Both the position numbers and the translations under genes were made by a program. The notes under the pieces were generated by a model, which was not told where the DNA came from, did not search any database, and saw only the letters and a list, made by a program, of their open reading frames with translations. From Mycolicibacterium peregrinum (GTDB taxonomy: Bacteria > Actinomycetota > Actinomycetes > Mycobacteriales > Mycobacteriaceae), in NCBI RefSeq assembly GCF_001665625.1, contig NZ_LZSY01000118.1:124001-188000 (forward strand): a stretch of 64,000 nt of DNA, read 5' to 3'. The stretch's first letter is position 1. Every line of letters begins with the position of its first letter. Below, piece by piece: positions 59,371-64,000 of this stretch.

Positions 59371-60450
59371 TTGCACGACTGTCAGAATCGTTTCATGACA
59401 TCTGGCGGACAACTGACCACGATCGCGCTCTTCAACCACAAGGGCGGTGTCAGCAAGACAACCACCAGTTTCAACCTCGGCTGGAAGCTCGCCGAACAGG
59501 GCCACACTGTCGTGCTCGTAGACGCTGACCCGCAGTGCAACCTGACAGGCATGGTGACTGGTTTCACGGAACTTTCGGACCTCGAGGCAATTGTTGACCG
59601 CGGCACCATCTATACAGGCTTGGCACCAGCGTTCGAAGCCCAACCTCGTGAAGTGAGCGCCGTTCCGCTGCTAAGCGTTGAGACCAGGCAAGGACTCCAC
59701 CTTCTGCCCGGTGATATCCGCCTTGCTGAATACGAGAACACGCTGGGCATCGCACAGGAACTCAGCGGGTCCATCCAGGCGCTCAAGAATCTTCCGGGCA
59801 GCCTGTCGTTCTTGATAAAGAGGACCGCCGCCTCGGTCGAAGCCGATTACGTGATTATTGACCTGAGTCCTGGGCTCGGCCCGATAAATCAAAATCTTGT
59901 GTCCACGTCTGATTACGTGATCCTGCCAACAGCTCCGGACTTCTTCTCAGTAATGGCCATCGACTCGATATCCAGGGTGCTGCCCCGTTGGAAACGGTGG
60001 GCGGAGCAAGCGTTCACGATGCCGATACTCAGCAGTGCCGCCTATCCCTTTCCTGAGCCGGGGATGAGGGTGCTCGGTACGGTTGTGCAGAAGTACCGCC
60101 CCAGGGGCGGGCAGCCAGCCGCTGCCTTCCAGAAGTGGATTGACGAGATCAACGACGCGGTGAAAAGTCGTCTCGTGCCGGCGCTGAAGGACGGCGGACT
60201 ATTGCTCTCCGAAACCCAGTACGCTGCCGGCGGCGTATCCATGGACGACCTCTGTCTGGCTCAGATTGCCGAGTTCAACAGCCTCATCGCGAAGTCCCAG
60301 GAGAACTGCACCCCAGTGTTCGCACTGACGGAGGCACAGCTAGGGGGAACCGGTTCTGTGCTCGATAACTGGACTGAGTCGCGCGACGCGTTCAACCAGC
60401 AGTTCACCGACCTCACCAACAAGATCACCGCGATGATCGAGTCCGACTGA
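59371..60450 (+). CDS. ParA/MinD-like P-loop ATPase
   Basis: 359 aa. Deviant Walker A KGGVSKTT (24-31), Walker A' LVDADPQCN and a ParA-like core to about 260, then a C-terminal helical extension. TTG 59371 has GGAGG 6 nt upstream, so it is preferred over ATG 59395. No ParB gene or parS-like repeats are seen nearby; the partner is a HEPN protein 12 nt downstream. May be a signalling ATPase rather than a segregation motor. Confidence 0.85.
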   Translation: MHDCQNRFMTSGGQLTTIALFNHKGGVSKTTTSFNLGWKLAEQGHTVVLVDADPQCNLTGMVTGFTELSDLEAIVDRGTIYTGLAPAFEAQPREVSAVPLLSVETRQGLHLLPGDIRLAEYENTLGIAQELSGSIQALKNLPGSLSFLIKRTAASVEADYVIIDLSPGLGPINQNLVSTSDYVILPTAPDFFSVMAIDSISRVLPRWKRWAEQAFTMPILSSAAYPFPEPGMRVLGTVVQKYRPRGGQPAAAFQKWIDEINDAVKSRLVPALKDGGLLLSETQYAAGGVSMDDLCLAQIAEFNSLIAKSQENCTPVFALTEAQLGGTGSVLDNWTESRDAFNQQFTDLTNKITAMIESD

Positions 60451-60462
60451 CCCTTACCGCAC

Positions 60463-61086
60463 ATGCCGAAACGTGAACTCGACCTGTTCGAGCGAAGCCT
60501 CTCCAGGGCGCGGGACATGATGGGTCTAGCGTCTTCGCTGGCCAGCACTACGTCGGGGGCGATGGACCTGTCCGACGTCCATCGTGCAGCGTTCGTTCAA
60601 GGGGTGAGCGCGTTCGACACCTTCGTCCATGAAGAAATCCGCGTGCGGATCCTGGGCATATTTGCGTCGGCCTCTCCAATGCCCAAGGCGTTGCAGAAGT
60701 TCAAAGTGTCGCTGGCATCGGCGCAAATCGCCGCGACTGGCTCCGGGCTCGGCTGGCTGGAGACCGAGATACGTGAACAGCATTCCTTGCTCAGCTTTCA
60801 AAAGCCGGACAAGGTCGCTGACGCGGTACGTCTAATCAGCGATGTTCAGCTGTGGAAATCGCTCGCCGACCATCTGGGCCAGGGACCGTTGGGTGGGGAC
60901 ACTGGCGATCAAATCCTTAAGCGCCGATTGACGCTGATAGCGGACCGGAGGAACACAATCGTGCACCAGTCCGACCTGGACCCAACGCCGCCTGGAGACG
61001 AACCTTACCCAATGACGCGCGCCACGGTTGAAGATGCCCTTATGTTCCTAGACCAGGTCGCACGAGGCATCCAAGCGGTTACTTGA
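60463..61086 (+). CDS. HEPN-domain protein (RiboL-PSP-HEPN-like)
   Basis: 207 aa, all helical. The catalytic-type Rx4H motif of HEPN ribonucleases is present as R163-N-T-I-V-H168, followed by D171 (RRNTIVHQSDLD). A second conserved helix is AFVQGVSAFDTFVHEEI (44-59). HEPN proteins of this kind cleave RNA in defence and toxin systems. It lies 12 nt after the ParA-like gene and must be co-transcribed. Exact family needs a profile search. Confidence 0.68.
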   Translation: MPKRELDLFERSLSRARDMMGLASSLASTTSGAMDLSDVHRAAFVQGVSAFDTFVHEEIRVRILGIFASASPMPKALQKFKVSLASAQIAATGSGLGWLETEIREQHSLLSFQKPDKVADAVRLISDVQLWKSLADHLGQGPLGGDTGDQILKRRLTLIADRRNTIVHQSDLDPTPPGDEPYPMTRATVEDALMFLDQVARGIQAVT

Positions 61087-61155
61087 ACTGGGGGACATTG
61101 CGCTACTGCCGAACGCCAGGGCGCTTCCGCTCAGCAAAGAGCAGTGCTTGACGCC

Positions 61156-62109
61156 TCAGTGATCTAATTCGAACACGGCGGCCAGCAGCTTCGCGTCAGC
61201 ATCCGATAGCCCTCCAAAATCCAGCATTCCAGTCGCATCTTTAGGCAAGAATTTTGCAGCGGCGAACTCCATTTTGTAACGGAGTGCCAACCAAGATGCG
61301 TCGCCGCTGCCATTGGCTTTTAGTCGGTCCGATGCAATCTCGACTCGACGAGGGAAGTCGGTTACTAGAACGTATTGCTCGCCCCTTGGGGGGATGAGAT
61401 TTCTGAAATCGATGGCCAGAAAACTGGTGCTCTCCAACCGACTCGTCGAGAAGTCACAGCCTTTCAACTTATTTTCGCCGAGTCCAGCTGGACCCTTGCT
61501 GTCGAAACGCCGCCCGTCAAAGAATACTTCGCTGATCTCTGCGTCTCGAAAGTCGCAGTTCTCGAATACCGCCGTAAGTGTCCGTGTGTTGCTCCATCGA
61601 GTCCCGGCAAATATGCAATTGGCAAATCGTCCTTGGTCGGTATTAATGTCGCGCAGGTCGGCTCCAGTGAAATCGCACCCTGCGTAGACGCCGCCCGCAT
61701 TTTTCTTGCTTTCTTGCGCACCTAATGAGGCTTCACGCATCGACGCGTTTCGGAAAAAACAGTCAATAAACGTTGCTGAGTATGTTCGCAACGAAGGAAG
61801 GGTTGAGGCGTTGAAAACGCAGTTGGTAAACGAGCTTCTGACCACTCGCCACTCAGGCAGTACCGCGTGGCTTAGATCAACGTCCCTGATCGTCAAGTTG
61901 TTGAACTCATAGACTTTCGAAATTCGATCTACATTCTCGTTGACTCGGGACCGCTCGGGTTCGTCGATGGTGAGTCCGCGTAGATCCACTCGACCTTCAT
62001 GCGTTCCGTGGGGCGACGTTGGTCGCCCACGTAACAACGAATCAACTACGAATGCCCGTGATTCCTCATTCCACCGAGATTGCAGCTCGTTGCTACTTTG
62101 GGGGGACAT
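61156..62109 (-). CDS. pentapeptide-repeat protein, putative immunity or DNA-mimic protein
   Basis: 317 aa. Residues about 45-240 contain degenerate pentapeptide repeats (DLRGLT, NLTIRDVDLSH, DFTGADLRDI, NCDFRDAEISE, CDFSTSRLES) that build a right-handed quadrilateral beta-helix. A C-terminal helical domain (about 250-317) follows. Codons are AT-richer than the host. Starts inside the last codons of the upstream toxin-like gene (17-bp overlap), so it is coupled to it. Known pentapeptide proteins such as MfpA mimic DNA. Confidence 0.7.
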   Translation of the reverse strand: MSPQSSNELQSRWNEESRAFVVDSLLRGRPTSPHGTHEGRVDLRGLTIDEPERSRVNENVDRISKVYEFNNLTIRDVDLSHAVLPEWRVVRSSFTNCVFNASTLPSLRTYSATFIDCFFRNASMREASLGAQESKKNAGGVYAGCDFTGADLRDINTDQGRFANCIFAGTRWSNTRTLTAVFENCDFRDAEISEVFFDGRRFDSKGPAGLGENKLKGCDFSTSRLESTSFLAIDFRNLIPPRGEQYVLVTDFPRRVEIASDRLKANGSGDASWLALRYKMEFAAAKFLPKDATGMLDFGGLSDADAKLLAAVFELDH

Positions 62110-63448
62110 ACGTCACTCCTCCTGGGGTGTCCCAGATTATTCCACCGCCCGGGCCACCGTGTGAAGATTCGTACTTCGCATGTGCGGCCCATTGCTTCAT
62201 TGTAGTGAGATCGTACCAAGGCGCTTGGCCTGGTTTGGGTGCTGTGTTGACGAAATCTGGACCATATTTGAAAAGTCCGGTGGACGTTAGGTCCTTGAGG
62301 GACAAGTCTGCGTCGACCAGTTTCTTGACCTGAGTGTCAAGAACGCTTCCTTTGAAGGCATTGTAGAGATTGGGGTTCTTTTTGAGGGCATCAATTTGCC
62401 CTCTACTGAAACCGATAGTGCCGTTATCGAAATCGTCTAGTGCTTGCTTTGTGTATTTGACAAGGGCGTCTACATTGCGGTCGGCGTTAGTGCGAGTGAC
62501 GAGCGCAGCGACCGCGCTTTTAACCTTCTCGACGACCTTGGCGATGGCTTCTGCTGCGGCTTTTGCGACGCGTGCGGCACCTCGTGCGAGTTCGATGAGT
62601 TTTTCGATAATTCGAGCGCAGCGTTGCGCAATGACTGCTGCGCGGGCAGCGAGGAGCGCGTTGCCCCATATTTCGCCGCCGATTTCGAAGAGTATGGCGC
62701 ACACGACTTCACCCACGACGAACTCGGCGGCAAACTGCGCCAGTTCGTCAATCAACTGTTGGTGTGCGTCTTTAATGGCTTGCGCGAGGTTGTTGCAGCT
62801 GGTGGCCATGTTGAAGCAAGCCCCGGATGCGTCGTCAAACTTACTTTTGAGGTCAGCGAGGTGTTGGGTAGCGGCGGGAACCTCGGGCGACACCTGCCCG
62901 CTCAGGCCCGACTTCGCCTGGTCGAGGGGGCCAGCCCCGGTTCTGATGGCGTTCCCGGCGTCGGTCCACGCTTGCGCGGCTGACTCGAGCTTCTCGGGGC
63001 TGCCGTTGGGCCAGACGTAGCCCACCATGTCCTGGATGAAATTCCATGCCGTTGCGATGGCCCCGGTTGGTTCGCTCCCGCCGCCCCCATAGGCAGATGG
63101 AATGCTCGGTACTGCTGTCGTGGTGGCGGTGGGAATCGGCACCGACGGCGGGGGTGTCGATCCATCGGCGGAAGCGCGGTTCGCGGCAGCATGGTTATCG
63201 CCGCTAACCTTGATGAGGTCTGCGGCGTTGTGCGACATATCTCCCAGCCCCGCAAGCATCGTCGCGAGATCCTTGGCGGCCTGGTCGTAACCGCCGCTGA
63301 ACTCCTCACCGGTGTTGTCTGAACCAGCCATACCGCCTGACGCCGAAAGGCTGCTGCTGAGTCCGCTGAGTGCCCCGACAAGTTGCTGGGCGCTGAACCT
63401 GGTCGAGGCTGACGCGGAGAAATACACCTGCGGATCCACATCAACCAT
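62093..63448 (-). CDS. putative type VII-secreted toxin with nuclease-like C-terminal domain
   Basis: 451 aa. Residues 1-90 form an ESX-like helical N-domain (DPQVYFSASASTRFSAQQL). A Pro/Thr linker (95-130), a second helical domain (130-260) and an Ala-rich coiled region (260-330) follow. Residues 330-451 form a small domain with YGPDFV, then WYDLTTMKQWAAH and GIIWDTPGG, which resembles the Asp-centred cores of polymorphic nuclease toxins. ATG 63448 follows GGGAGGG. Overlaps the pentapeptide gene; divergent from WXG100 genes. Confidence 0.5.
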   Translation of the reverse strand: MVDVDPQVYFSASASTRFSAQQLVGALSGLSSSLSASGGMAGSDNTGEEFSGGYDQAAKDLATMLAGLGDMSHNAADLIKVSGDNHAAANRASADGSTPPPSVPIPTATTTAVPSIPSAYGGGGSEPTGAIATAWNFIQDMVGYVWPNGSPEKLESAAQAWTDAGNAIRTGAGPLDQAKSGLSGQVSPEVPAATQHLADLKSKFDDASGACFNMATSCNNLAQAIKDAHQQLIDELAQFAAEFVVGEVVCAILFEIGGEIWGNALLAARAAVIAQRCARIIEKLIELARGAARVAKAAAEAIAKVVEKVKSAVAALVTRTNADRNVDALVKYTKQALDDFDNGTIGFSRGQIDALKKNPNLYNAFKGSVLDTQVKKLVDADLSLKDLTSTGLFKYGPDFVNTAPKPGQAPWYDLTTMKQWAAHAKYESSHGGPGGGIIWDTPGGVTYVPPK

Positions 63449-63550
63449 CGCTGGCCCTCCCCCCACAGACCCCTACACTGGCAGTTGCTAGGCAGCAGCC
63501 TAAGCCACAACCGGCTACAGTACCGGCACCAAGTTTCAAGGGAGGGCGGG

Positions 63551-63853
63551 GTGGCAGCAGATAACGGCGGGTCGGGGGATGTGCTCGGTATCCGGGTCCC
63601 GGAAGTCATCACCTCCGCGCAGGGAATTGACGACGTCAACTCCGACATCAAGACCGCATTTGAAGCTCTCAAAACCGAAGGCGGCGAGGTGATCGAGGGT
63701 TCCTGGACAGGGACAGCCGCTGCCAAGCTCGACGATGGCTGGCAACAATGGCAACAAGGCGTCCACAAGATTGTCGTCGCCCTCGAACAGGCGACCGGCC
63801 TCGTCGTCGAATCCGCCAACAGGTTTCAGACCCAGGATCAGGGGGGCATGTAG
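63551..63853 (+). CDS. WXG100-family ESX secretion protein
   Basis: 100 aa. Two helices joined by W-T-G in EGSWTGTAAAKLDDGWQQW (about residue 53-71), the family hallmark, with a C-terminal ATGLVVESANRF helix. GTG 63551 has a GGGAGGG site upstream. The stop adjoins the ATG of the next WXG100 gene (TAGATG), so the two form an EsxA/EsxB-like pair. Divergent from the toxin-like gene. Confidence 0.8.
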   Translation: MAADNGGSGDVLGIRVPEVITSAQGIDDVNSDIKTAFEALKTEGGEVIEGSWTGTAAAKLDDGWQQWQQGVHKIVVALEQATGLVVESANRFQTQDQGGM

Positions 63854-64000
63854 ATGGGCACCGGCAGCGACGACGCCTACACAGTTGACCTGGACGCACT
63901 TGATTCTTTGATCGACCACATGGCTCGGTTCACTAGGGCGACCGACACCAACGTGGACAACATCGAAGCGTTCGTCGCCTCAATGCCTTGGCAAGGTGCT
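63854..64000 (+). CDS. second WXG100-like ESX protein, cut by window edge
   Basis: The first 49 residues are visible: MGTGSDDAYTVDLDALDSL, a long helix, and PWQG (W-x-G type) at the cut. This matches the first helix and turn of a WXG100 protein. It would be the heterodimer partner of the gene at 63551. The 3' part lies outside the window. Confidence 0.7.
   Translation, partial: MGTGSDDAYTVDLDALDSLIDHMARFTRATDTNVDNIEAFVASMPWQGA

Noticed and set aside
59371..60450. ParA gene as a plasmid partition system
   Set aside because: No ParB gene and no parS-like iterons nearby; the adjacent partner is a HEPN-type protein.
54000..64000. Second copy of the tRNA-Phe 3' end as right attachment site
   Set aside because: Reading by eye found no match to GGTTCGATCCCGGCCCTGG in this interval; it probably lies beyond the window, so no attR is reported.

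Overview
The window is high-GC actinobacterial DNA from a fast-growing mycobacterium (Mycolicibacterium-like). Gene order up to about 48.5 kb follows the known mycobacterial block purQ - encapsulin/DyP - purL - purF - purM - ygfZ - pabC - nitrobindin - sseC/cysA - thiX - lmeA - glnR - mshD - pst/phoU - LCP - dus - desA1 - MpaB-like - glbN - tRNAs. GTG and TTG starts, ATGA/GTGA gene overlaps and leaderless-looking promoters (TANNNT about 7 nt before the start codon) are common. No stretch longer than about 300 bp lacks a gene or RNA.

Region 1 (1-6.1 kb): the 3' part of a flavin dehydrogenase, a metallo-hydrolase, a secreted protein and purS-purQ. Next comes a three-gene cassette with AT-richer, atypical codon use: an EspC-like small protein, a WXG-bearing protein with a glycine-zipper C-terminus, and a four-TM membrane protein. 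I read it as a type VII-secreted toxin with an immunity protein.

Region 2 (6.1-28.1 kb): encapsulin and its DyP peroxidase cargo, an M18 aminopeptidase, a VOC protein, an antiporter, purL, a membrane alpha/beta hydrolase, a CPBP protease, an APC transporter, an orphan MCE protein, a DoxX protein, purF (preceded by a leaderless uORF), purM, DUF3073, ygfZ, pabC, two paralogous lipoproteins and a nitrobindin. A small unit at 26.44-26.62 kb combines a very strong Shine-Dalgarno sequence, a 12-codon ORF and two strong hairpins.

Region 3 (28.1-48.6 kb): a sulfur operon behind a polycysteine leader peptide; thiX-lmeA; glnR-mshD; pstSCAB and phoU with matching 11-bp direct repeats; a quinone oxidoreductase/MarR pair; LCP ligase, desA1-dus, two PASTA-like secreted paralogs, TetR/MpaB-like, DUF732 and truncated haemoglobin.

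Region 4 (48.6-64 kb): tRNA-Lys, -Glu, -Asp and -Phe, followed by an integrated element starting at the tRNA-Phe 3' end. Its core (integrase, excisionase, FtsK/TraB translocase, Pra-like activator, KorSA-like GntR repressor, Nudix protein) matches the pSAM2-type AICE family, but I see no replication initiator. To its right lie a 1639-aa type ISP restriction-modification enzyme, a ParA-like ATPase/HEPN pair, and a second type VII toxin-like locus: a 451-aa protein with a nuclease-like tail coupled to a pentapeptide-repeat protein, divergent from two WXG100 genes, the second cut by the window edge. The right end of the element was not found. The best candidates for undescribed biology are the two toxin/immunity cassettes, the ParA-HEPN pair and the 26.5-kb small transcript.
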